From positions 7,039,802 through 7,103,801 of the forward strand of contig ML677386.1 in NCBI GenBank assembly GCA_007922305.1: a DNA stretch of 64,000 nt. The letters are read 5' to 3'. The notes below the pieces were generated by a model that was given only the letters and a program-made list of their open reading frames with translations, was not told where the DNA came from and made no database searches. Position numbers and translations under genes: made by a program. This DNA is from Dermatemys mawii. Its lineage: Eukaryota; Chordata; Testudines; Dermatemydidae. Below are positions 45,501 through 57,500 of the stretch, piece after piece (within the stretch, counting starts at the first letter, position 1; each line of letters begins with the position of its first letter).

Positions 45501-48500
45501 AAAGAACAGCACATCAGAGCTGAAAATTATATGGTATACAATGTCCTCAGTAAAGGAGAAGTTGAATGCAGCAATACACTGGAAGATGAACTTGATACAG
45601 AACTTCCTGGACAGGCACTTATCTACCGTCCTATTCGACAACATATTTATTCTGTTCTGCTGGAGTCCGGAAAAGGTAAGGGTTATCCTTGTATTCATTG
45701 TGCAGTGTCCGAGACAAGTAGTTTTAGCGCATGCAGATTGGGCCACCTACTTTAATTATTTAAGAGATGTGGTGAATGAGGTAATATCTTTTATAAGACC
45801 AACTTCTATTGTAGATGGAAAAGCTTTCGAGCCACAGAGAGTTCTCCTTCAGGTCTGGGAAAGGAGCTTCCAGCAAAATGCAAGGGGGAACAGATTGTTT
45901 AGCATAAGTAGTTCGCACATATGGTAAGGGACTATTCAAGGTAGAGTGGCCTGTTAACACCTATGCAGTCATAGAAAAAAAAAAGCGGGTTAGTGGGTTA
46001 CAGATTGTTGTAATAAGCAGTCCATGATTTTTAGTGTTTATCAAAGTGATGAATTTAAGCTCCTAGGCATGTCTTTGGAAAATGTTGTGCTGATTTCCTC
46101 TGAGGATGAGGCCTGATAGGTCAGGTAGAATGTGATTGCTTTGCAAGAAGTGTTCACCCACAGATGATAGTGTTTTTGTCTTTTATAATTTTCCTATAAT
46201 TTATAAACTTTGTAGAATGTTCATTTGAGAGCATGGTGATAGTTGTTATTGGGGCATGTAGTTCACTAGATGAGGTGTACCCTGTATTGTGAAAGGCACA
46301 TGTAGGATCCATGGATCTTGAAAGGTGTGTAGTGGAGGGTGTTGATCTTAGCAGTGGAGATATATCTACAGGTTTTGTTTTTTCATTCTGGCAGGGCCTG
46401 GGGGGGGTGTTCATTTTTGTATTGAAGGAGGTTCTCTTGGAGTATTTGGGTGGCCCATTCCATGATTTGATCTACTTCTCTAGTGAAGTATACTTGTTTG
46501 ATGAAGGCAGTTTTGAATGTGTTAAGGTATATATCCCAGACTTTCATCTTGGAGCATATTCTAGTGTGTGAGTGTGCCTGGCTGTAGATAACAGATTTCT
46601 TAATGTGTTTGGGGAGATTACTGGATCTATGAAGGTAGGTGCGGTGATCCGTGGGTTTCTTTTATATGGCTGCCTTTAGGGTTCCATTGTTGAAGCTGAT
46701 TGTGGTGTCTAGGAGGTTGATGTTAATGTGGGTGTGTTCCAGAAGGAGTTTAATGGACAGGTGGTAGTTGTTGAAGTTATGCTGGAAATCTATGACGAAC
46801 TTTAATCCATCTGTCCAGAGAATGAAAATATCATCCATGTATCTCAAGTTTGTGGTGCATTTGTCCAGCAGTTCTTCAGGGTGGCCCATGAAGAGGTTGG
46901 TATATTGGGGAGCTAATTGATTAATTTAATTAAATTAACAAGCAGCAGGTTTAAAGCAACAAAAAAATAGTAGTAGTACTTCTTCATACAACTTCTTGTA
47001 CAAGTACTTCTTGTTGCTGGGGATATTGTGAAGACCAAAACTATAATGGGTTTCAAAAACATCTGCAGGATAGGTCCACCAGTGACTATTAACCAGGATG
47101 GACAGTGATGCAACCTCATTTTCTGATATCAGAGGGGTAGCCGTGTTAGTTTGGATCTGCAAAAGCGACAAATAGTCTTGTAGCACCTTATAGACTAACA
47201 GATTTTAGGGATCATGAGCTTTCGTGGGCTAAGACCCACTTCATTTATCTGATGTAGTGGGTCTTAGCCCATGAAAGCTCATGGTCCCTAAAATCTGTTA
47301 GTCTAAAAGGTGCTACAGGACTCTTTGTCGCTCATTTTCTGAGTGTCCCTAAGCTCAGATTGCTAGAAGCTGGGAGTGGGTGACATAAGAACATAAGAGA
47401 GGCCGTACTAGGTCAGACCAAAGGTCCATCTAGCCCAGTATCCTGTCTACCGACAGTGGCCAATGCCAGGTGCCCCGGAGTGAGTGAAGCTAACAGGTAA
47501 AGATCAAGTGATCTCTCTCCTGCCATCCATCACCCTCCTCTGACAAACACAGGCTAGGAACACCATTCCTTACCCATCCTGGCTAATAGCCATTAATGGA
47601 CTTAACCTCCATGAATTTATCCAGTTCTCTTTTAAACCCTGTTATAGTCCTAGCCTTCACAGCCTCCTCAGGCAAGGAGTTCCACAGGTTGACTGTGTGC
47701 TGTGTGAAGAAGAACTTCCTTTTATTTGTTTTAAATCTGCTGCCCACTAATTTCAATGGGTGGCCCCTAGTTCTTCTATTATGGGAACAAGTAAATAACT
47801 TTTTCTTACTCACTTTCTCCACGCCAGGTATATAATTTTATATACCTCTATCATATCCCCCCTTAGTCTCCTCTTTTCCAAGCTAAAAAGTCCTAGCCTC
47901 TTTAATCTCTCCTCATATGGGACCTTTTCCAATCCCCTAATCATTTTAGCTACCCTTCTCTGAACCTTTTCCAATGCCAGTATATCCTTTCTGAGATGAG
48001 GAGACCACATTTGTACACAGTACTCGAGATGTGGGCACACCATGGATTTGTATAAGGGCAATAAGATATTCTCCATCTTATTCTCTATCCCTTTTTTAAT
48101 TATTCCTAACATCCTGTTTGCTTTTTTGACTGCCGCTTCACACTGCATGGACATCTTCAGAGAACTATCCACGATGACTCCAAGATCTTTTTCCTGATTA
48201 GTTGTAGCTAAATTAGCCCCCATCATATTGTATGTATAGTTGGGGTTATTTTTTCCAAAGTGCATTACTTTGCATTTATCCACATTAAATTTCATTTGCC
48301 ATTTTGTTGCCCAATCATTTAGTTTCGTGAGATCTTTTTGAAGTTCTTCACAGTCTGCTTGGGTCTTAACTATTTTGAGCAGTTTAGTATCATCTGCAAA
48401 CTTTGCCACCTCACTGTTTACCCCTTCCTCCAAATCATTGATGAATAAGTTGAATAGGATTGGTCCTAGGACTGACACTTGGGGAACACCACTAGTTACC

Positions 48501-51500
48501 CCTCTCCATTCTGAAAATTTACCATTTATTCCTACCCTTTGTTCCCTGTCTTTTAACCAGTTCTCAATCCACGAAAGGATCTTCCCTCTTATCCCATGGC
48601 AACTTAATTTACGTAAGAGCCTTTGGTGAGGGACCTTGTCAAAGGCTTTCTGGAAATCTAAGTACACTACGTCCACTGGATCCCCCTTGTCCACATGTTT
48701 GTTGACCCCTTCAAAGAACTCTAATAGATTAGTAAGACATGATTTCCCTTTGCAGAAACCATGCTGACTTGTGCCCAGCAATTTGTTCTTCTATGTGCCT
48801 GACAATTTTATTCTTAACTATTGTTTCAACTAATTTGCCTGGTACAGACGTTAGACTTACCGGTCTGTAATTGCCGGGATCACCTCTAGCGCCCTTTTTA
48901 AATATTGTTGTTACATTAGCTATCTTCCAGTCATTGGGTACAGAAGCCGATTTAAAGGGCAGGTTACAAACCCTAGTTAATAGTTCCGCAATTTCACATT
49001 TGAGTTCTCTCAGAACTCTTGGGTGAATGCTGGCTGGTCCTGGTGACTTGTTACAGTTAAGTTTATCAATTAGTTCCAAAACCGCCTCTAGTGACACTTC
49101 AATCTGTGACAATTCCTCAGATTTGTCACCTACAAAAGTTGGCTCAGGTTTGGGAATCTCGCTAACGTCCTCAGCCATGAAGATCGAAGCAAAGAGTTCA
49201 TTTAGTTTCTCCTCAATGACTTTATCATCTTTAAGTGCTCCTTTTGTATCTCTATCATCCAGGGGCCCCACTGGTTGTTTAGCAGGCTTCCTACTTCTGA
49301 CGTATTTAAAAAACATTTTATTATTACCTTTTGAGTTTCTGACTAGCTGTTCTTCAAATTCCATTTTGGCTTTTCTTATTACATTTTTACACTTAATTTG
49401 GCAGTGTTTATGCTCCTCTCTAGTTACCTCAGTAGGATTTGACTTCCATTTTTTAAAAGATGCCTTTTTATCTCTCACTGCTTCTTTTACATGGTTTTTA
49501 AGCCACGGTGGCTCTTTTTTAGTTCTTTGACTTTGTTTTTTAATTTGGGATGTACATTTATGTTGGGCCTCTATTATGGTGTCTTTGAAAAGTGTCCACG
49601 CAGCTTGCAGGGATTTCACTTTAGTCACTTTACCTATTAATTTCCATTGAACTAACCCCCTCATTTTTTTCATAGTTCCCTTTCCTGAAATTAAATGTCA
49701 CAGTGCTGGGCTGCTGCGGTTTTGTTCCCAGCACAGGAATGTTAAATGTTGTTATGTTATGATCACTATTCCCAAGCGGTCCTGTTATAGTTACCTCTTG
49801 AACCAGCAAGAGCTGGTCCAAGAGGTAACTATAACAGGATCGCTTGGGAATAGTGATCATAATATAATAACATAAGAATATAATAACAGAGAATCACTCG
49901 ATGATTGCCTATCCTGTTCATTTCTTCCGAAGTACCTGGTATTGGCCACTGTTGTAAGACAGGGTATGGGTTAGATGGACCACTGCTCTGACCTAGTATT
50001 GGCGTTCTAATTTTCTTATGTTCTTATTAATTCCTTTCCCAGACCTGAAGAAGAGCTCTGTGTAGCCTGAATGCTTCTCTCTCTCCCACCAACAGAAGTT
50101 GGTCCAATAAAAGATGTTACCTCACCCACTTTGTCTTTCTAATGTCTTGGGAGCAACACTGTTACAGCTACATTTAATTATTTGAGGACATTTTAGACTA
50201 TATTTCAAAATCCAAATTCTTTAATTCCAAGTTTCAGTTGCTCACATCTGCATCACATTTAGGATAAATACTGCAAGCGATATACGTATAATTAGTAAGG
50301 AATCAATCAGAAATCATGACAATTAGAATGTTGTAATGTTTCTACATACTGTTGAATTTTAGTACCTTTTTAAATTTTAAAAAACAACTCGGTGTTTTTT
50401 GTTTATTATTAAAAGAATACATCTGAAAGTTATTAATGATCAGAAGACTGAGCAAAACCATTTACGTTTAGAATGTTCTAAGAGGTTAAGAAACATGGGA
50501 ACATTCTTTTGCTTCCACTACAGTTCTAACTCTTAATACACAGCTTCTTCGGAGCTTAAAGTAGCTATCATTTGTGTACTTTTTAAAAATAGTTATAAAA
50601 TTTAATAGTTTTACTCTGTTGTTTTGTTTGCAAATAAAATGAAGTTTTGGCAATTCTTGTTATTGAGCTAGCTATTAATTAAAGTAAATGGAAGCACTTT
50701 TGAGAATTGTATTTCTTTTATCCAGTTGTGAGTAAGAAAATATAATTTCTTTCCCTGTTGATTTGGACCCAGTTCTTTAATTGGATCTGCCTATGTGGAA
50801 TCCCATTGAACTCAGCGCGACTCTGCATGAGTGCAAGCGTCTATTTGTACAGATCTGAGTGGAAAATTCATGATTTTAAGTCTTTTTATGTGTCTTTTGC
50901 CTCAAGGTTCCAAAGATTTTTAGACAATGGATTGAAAATGAAAAACTGTTGCACTTTATTATGTTTTGTAATATGTTTTCTCATACTATTTACTTTGTAT
51001 GGTTGGCCATGAAAGTTCAAAATCAATTAAACTAATGATTTTATTACAGACTGAGAAATCACGTAATTGGGCACCTGACTTCCTTTGTCTACTAAAGATT
51101 GAAATCTTACAGTAGAAGGAAAAAAAATAGGAAAAAGTGACTCAGAGTTTAAAAGGCACATGGAGAGAACAACAAAGGTTTCAGCAACAATAATGTGCAA
51201 CAGCCATTTTTCATTTTTCAGCCCACCGTGTCTCAGTTTTTGAGGACAATCACAGCCTGGTTGGCTTTTGTTTACTCCTCTGAGCAGCAAGATTTCAGTG
51301 ATGTCTGCAGGAACACACATAACTAAGAGCTTGTCTATACTGGCACTCTACAGTGCTGCAACTTTCTCTCTCAGAGGGGTGAAAAAACACACCCCTGAGC
51401 CCTGCAAATTTTAGCACTGTAACATGCCAGTATAGCCCTGGGAGCCACGCCCCTCATGGAGGTGGGTTTTTTTAGAGTGCTGGGAGAGAGCTGTGCCACA

Positions 51501-54500
51501 ACTAGACTACAGAAGTCATTTTAAAGCACTGCTCTGACAGCGCTTTAACGTTGCCAGCATAGACAAGCCCTAAGACTAGTGTCTTTAGTTAACAATTGCA
51601 GCTGCAGAATGGCAGACTGTTATCATACAGATTTTTGTGTGTCAAGCCAAGATTGTTGCACTTAAACAAAAAAATAAGAATTGAAATATAAAAGCATGGG
51701 TTTAGAATCTGGAGAACAGCTTTAAGGAAGATCAAATTTTGGAACTAAGCAGTTCTTTTAGGAAAGTGATGTTGTGTGTGGTTTTATTCTGTCATATATT
51801 ATTTTTACTCCATGGTTACCAATATGAAGGGAAAATATCTGTAAATGATGTTCCTAAGGCTATGTCTACACTAGAGACTTTACAGCAGCACAGCTGTACC
51901 AATGCAGCTATGCTGCTGAAAGATCTTTCAAGTAGCTGCTCTGTGCTGATGGGAGAGAGTTCTCCCATTGACATAATTAAACCGCCACAACAAGCGGCGG
52001 TAGCTGTGTCTGTGGGAGAGCTTCTCCTGCTGACCTAGCGCTGTGCACACTATGCCTATGTTGCTCTGAAGGGAGTGTTTTCACACCCCTGAGTGACAAG
52101 TTTTGCCCAGAAAAGTGATAGTGTAAACAAGGCCTAAGAAAAGTCCTATTGAACCAAAATAAAAATTTTGAAGGGGTATGTCTCCTTAGGTTCTTAAGCA
52201 TATGCCTACTACTAACTACTCTGGGCACAGAAAATGAGGAATACTTGTGGCACCTTAGAGACTAAACAGTTTATTTCAGCATAAGCTTTCGTGGGCTATA
52301 GCCCACTTCATCGGATGCATAGAATTGAACACACAGAAGTAAGATGCATTTATATACACAGAAAGCAGAAGAAGTTGGAAATTACCAGACCAATTCTAAG
52401 AGGCTATTTAATTTGAATGAGCCGTTATCAGCAGGAGAAAAAAAATCTTTTGAAGGGAAAATCAAGTGGATCTGTGTCTGATAGTTGATAAGAACCTGTG
52501 AAAAGAAACTTAACCAGGGAAATACATTCAATTAGTGTAATGACTAAGCCATTCAGAGTCTCTGTTTAACCCTTGGTTGATAGTGTCCAATTTGTAAATT
52601 AATTCCAGTTCCTCAGCTTCGCGTTGGAGTCTGTTTTGGAAGTTTTTCTGTTTTAAAATTGACACGTTCAAGTTTTTAATAGAATGGCCAGGGAGACTGA
52701 AGTGTTTTCCTACTGGTTTTTGAATGTTATGATTCCTAATGTCAGATTTGAAGCATTTCCATGTTTGTTAAAGGTTTTCTTGCATCTTCCACTAATATAT
52801 CTGGTTCTAGCTGTTGTTCTAGATGGGATATTAGACAAGATACATAGACCACTGGTCAAATTTGGGTCTAGTCTACACTAGAAGCCTTATATCAGCACAG
52901 CTGCAGTATGTCTGGTGAAGACTGTCTGTGGCAATGGGAGAGAGTTCTCCTGTCAGTGTAATAAATCCATCTCCCACTGACATACCACTGTCCACACCAA
53001 CGCTTAAGTCACTGATGTAACTTACATTGCTCAGGGCTGGGACTTATTCACACCCCCGATTGACAGAAGTTTTACCAATAGAAGTGGTAGGGTGTACAAG
53101 TTGTTGGTGTGGCAATTCATAATTAAAATAAGAAGAGAAGCACGGCCATACTGAGTCAGACCAAAGGTCCATCCAGCCCACTGTCCTATCTTCTAACAGT
53201 GGCCAATGCCAGGTGCCCCAGAGGGAATGAACAGAACAGATAATCAGCAAGTGATCCATTCCTTGTTGCCAATTCCCAGCTTCTGGCAAACAGAGGCTGG
53301 GGCACCATCCCTGTCCATCCAGGCTAATAGCCATTGATGGACCTATCCTCACTGAATTTATCTAGTTCTTTTTTGAACCCTGTTATAAACAGTACTGCAT
53401 TGTTTTTCCAGAAATTATTCTTAGAGCTGTAAAGAAGGATTGTTGGTGTTCATCACTTACCAATTTCTCCCTCAAACAATGCCATCAGGTGGCCTGTTCT
53501 GTTCCATAATAGTAATTTTTCTTAAAATCTCTCAGTTTAAAAAGAGAAGTTGGAAGAGAGCAAGTGAAATAATTTAGGTAGTGTTATATTGTTTTATTAA
53601 ATATTTTACTTAATTTTTTTGAATCCTTAAATCCATCAGGTTGACATTCCTGTCATAGAAGTTGGCCTTTTCTTTTTGCAGTCATCTGACATACATTGGT
53701 TTCTTTTAGTTGCTAGACATTTTTGAAAAAACAGCTCAGAATAGATAAAAATGTCACACAAACTGCTGCGTCAGGGCCCCTCCACCTCCAGAAGCTCCTC
53801 AGGATTGAGAATTTAGGCTGTGTTTTTCAAAGGTGCCTAAGGGAACTGAGAATTCAGTAGGAGTTGAGGGACTAGCTACCTTTAGATCCTTTAATCCCCA
53901 CCTTAATAAGCCATGATGCTTTTCCCTTGGGCTCTGATCTTGCAAACACTTTAGCATGTGTGCACCTGTACTAATGTGGCTGCTCATGAGTAAAGCAAGA
54001 CAGAGGCCATATTTTGAGACTCATTAAAAAGTATGGGCTTGATTATGGTCTTGCCCTGACAGCAGATATTGGCTAAAGATTTAAAATAAAGGTATTTCAT
54101 TTGGCTACATTAGTTCCTTAAATATAATTTAGCAGACATACTACCTATACAGCATTGAACTTTCATCATCTTTCTTTTAATAATACTTTAATAATACTAC
54201 TTGAAAAGGTATTTTAGACAAAAAAAAAAGTTGATAGTGGATAATGCTTCCATTAACCCCACCTTGATAACCCAAAGAGATTATTATTTTGTAATAATTC
54301 TGAACAAAGCTGGCAGTTATGTTTTAGAACTCACTCGTTACATGGAAACATCTGCACCTGTACTGAAGTTGCTAATTTAAAAAGTATGTAATGTATCAAA
54401 TACTTGGCTGACTCCTAGAGATCATGGAATTACTCCCAGTTCTAAACTTAGCCTGTGAAACTGACCCTCGCTTTGATACTGCCAAAAGATATCCTGTGTG

Positions 54501-57500
54501 GAGGATTCTGTGCTCCTTGTCACCAGTATGCACTCAGCAGGGCTGAAGTGTTCACAGATGTGGAGGAGTATATGTAACAACGTAATTTATAGAAGTCTAA
54601 GTTATGCATGTTGCACACAGGGGTCCTATCCAATCTGGAATTTTATTTATACTAACAGACAAGAGTAATTCACAGATCATTCACAAATACATTTTTTTTT
54701 TAAATAGCTGCCATTTTCCACTCCAGATGTGTCTAGAGTTCAGTGGTGATTTCTGTATATATAGTGCAGAAGCACTTTGAAAATGTAGTCCAGGATTATC
54801 AAAAGTTTCTAAGGGAGTTCGGAATTTAGTGGAGTCTCTCAGGATCGAAGGTGCAGCCATTTTAGATAGGTGTATTTTGGAATTATACCCAAAAGAGAAG
54901 TTATAATGCACAATTTCAGTGGATATTTTACTTGATCAAAGAGAAATCAGCAGGGTGGGTTTTTTTCTTCGGATGTCACTCAGGTGTTACATTTTGATCT
55001 TTGAATGGTAAACAATTTAAAATATATTCCTTTGAATGGCTCACTTCCTGGCACTCTGGGAGTCATGCTGCTTAAAAACATTTGTCATCAGTGTTTTGCC
55101 AGGATATGTAGTGGATGTGAACAAAGGTAATACGAATGTTTTGTTTGCGGGCAGAGGCTTTCCATCTTGTGGCATTTAAGAAGTTTCAGGCTAATTAGTG
55201 CAGCAGGTTTTATTATGCCAGCTGAGCAGTAGCCAGGATGTACCCTGATAGAGATAACAGATGATAGAGATAACAGCTGGTTCAGCCTCATTGGACCCAC
55301 CCTGTTATCTTTAACCTGGCTCTTGCCTACCTATTTATACCTGCCCCTGGATTCTTCCACTGCATGCATCCGACGAAGTGGGTATTAGCCCACGAAAGCT
55401 TATGCTCTAATACTTTAGTTAGTCTTTAAGGTGCCACAGGACTCTTTGTCACTTCTGCAATTCCAGACTAACATGGCTACCTCTCTGATTCTTGACAGGA
55501 TGTACCCTTATTTCCAGTACTGGGGAGAGACTGAATTTGGCATTCACCTCCCTTTCTTGTTCTTGTTGCACTTCTATGTTGTCAGTTGTGTAGAATCATG
55601 CTTTTAACAGCCATTGTTTGTTTGACTACCTTACTTGAATAATCGTGTATTTATATAATTGATGGATTGTCATCACTAAGATGTGTTTTGTAAATATATA
55701 TATATATACACACACACGCATATACATATATACACACAAATATAATAATAATAAAGGTTTACTATGACTACTCTCTCCTTTTTGGTATGTTAATTCTTGA
55801 GTAGCATAAGTACCGGAAACATGTTCAGTGTAAAAATAGTTTATTTCACCCAAATTTAGAACCCAGTGACACTTTATAATCTCAATTATAACATTTTTAT
55901 AACCCATCTCAATTTTTATTAAAGTATCTTGACTTTCTCATAAGTCTTTTTAAAAAGATATATACAAATTTCAGAACTCTTCAAAAAGTGACCCTAAAAT
56001 ACTAAGTTGGACATTCCTGCTGATTAAAGATTATCACTCCAAAATATTATTATTCCAAAACAGGATGTTAGATGGTTCAGCAATTCAATTGCTGCAATTT
56101 CAGATTCTTTTTCACGTAGGATTTTTTTTTATTCTCTAGCATCTTCTTGGAGATTGACAAATTTGTTTTCTTTGTATTATATATTGGCACACAGAAGTGA
56201 AAATTCAGGGCATACTCCACTTAGCTGTAGGAGATGGTTGTGATGCAAGCAAATGCTGCACCGAGGGGGAAAGCACCATGTGCAGGGGGAATAATACTTT
56301 TACTTAATTATTACTTTTTATTATTAATTTTTCTTTTAATAATAACTTAATATTTTATAACTTAAAAATAATACTTTTACTTAATTATTGTATTGTTTTA
56401 AAAAAAGCTCCAAGTAATTAGAGCATAAAATAGCAAACGTAACATTTAAATACTTGTAGGGAAAAAATGGTTATAACTATTTCCATATCAGAAAAAAGGG
56501 CAAACCTGCCAGGTAATAACTAATAAATCTAGTTAAATATGTAGGAATGTGTGCTGAGCAAAAGAGGTTTCTGGGACCTCCAACAACCTCAGGAAAGCAT
56601 GGATATGCCCACGACTACTAAGGTAAAAAAAACAACCCTTTATTTTGGTGGGACCAGTATACTTTTCAGACCTTCTTTATACAACATAATTCAAAAAGGA
56701 CAAATGGCCATTTCCCTCCTCTCCTCACAAATGGTTTGCCTTTAAACTGGGATTTTCAAAGGATCCTGAGAGAGTTAGGCACCCAGCTTCCATTGAATTT
56801 CTGTGGGAGCTGGGTGTGAAAGTCAATGGGACATGGGGACCTTAATTCTCTTAGGCCCTTTTTGAAAATCTCAGCCTAAAGTGCCAGCTATCTCTATGAG
56901 CATTTTTGAAAAATATACTTTGGGATGAGATCCTCAGCCTCCATGCCGATCCCTTTACAGCAGGTGAGAGGACTGGAATGGTTTAAAGGGGCCTGTGGTG
57001 GGGCCTGCTCTACAGCACCCCTTTGTGGCAGGGGCGGGATGTTGCAGCGGACCTCTGCCATGCTCTGATTCCCCGGTCACGGGGCGACATGGCCTAAGGG
57101 CCGGAGCATATGCAGCCTCGGGGCACTGTAGCCCAATGGCCGGAGTCTATTCAGTCTCTCACCGCTCTCGGGGTAGCGTGGCCTGATGGCCACAGTCTAT
57201 GCGGTTGTTCCCTGCTCTCGGGGCAGTGTGGCCCAATGGCCAGAGTCTATATGGTTGCTCCCCCCTCTCAGGGCAGCATGGTCCAATGGCCAGAGTCTAT
57301 GCGGTTGCTCCCTGCTCTCGGGGCAGCGTGGCCCAATGGCCAGAGTCTCTATGCTCCCCGCTCTTGGGGCAGTGCAGCCTAATGGCTGCCAAAGTAGTGC
57401 GGCCTAGTGGCTGCAGAGGTAGGGGGACCTGGGCCCGCCCTCTTCACCGGGTCCCAACCCAGGGCTTACCTGACGGTGGGGCTTCCCCTGCCCCTCGCTC

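Larger units (their letters stand above)
47385..49812 (-). mobile_element. CR1 LINE, 5'-truncated, about 2.4 kb
   Basis: The 3' end is at left ('cataagaacataagag', then the CR1 3' UTR). The minus strand carries the end of ORF2: C-terminus 47583-47822, reverse transcriptase 47810-48781, and upstream endonuclease/RT linker 48729-49673 and 49630-49860. Two to three frameshifts separate these, but each piece is long and clean, so the copy is fairly young. The 5' end lies in a hairpin (see 49760-49865). Confidence 0.92.
45762..50172 (-). mobile_element. Penelope-like element insertion with inverted ends, later invaded by CR1 and a second PLE
   Basis: Flanked by an identical 11-bp duplication tttaattattt (45751-45761 and 50173-50183). 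The outermost about 110 bp are inverted copies of each other: left 'gaggtaatatcttttataag' and rc of right 'gaggtaacatcttttattgg', continuing to 'ccttcaggtctgggaaagg' / 'cttcaggtctgggaaagg'. Inside, 46150-46910 is a decayed PLE reverse transcriptase on the minus strand. The block 46935-50030 is made of later insertions. It lies in FAM120B intron 3, 86 bp past exon 3. Confidence 0.8.

Noticed and set aside
49027..49530. 167-codon plus-strand open frame
   Set aside because: Antisense shadow of the CR1 ORF2 segment.
57078..57420. CRISPR-like regular repeat array
   Set aside because: Repeats are contiguous 50-bp tandem units without unique spacers, in a vertebrate intron: a minisatellite.
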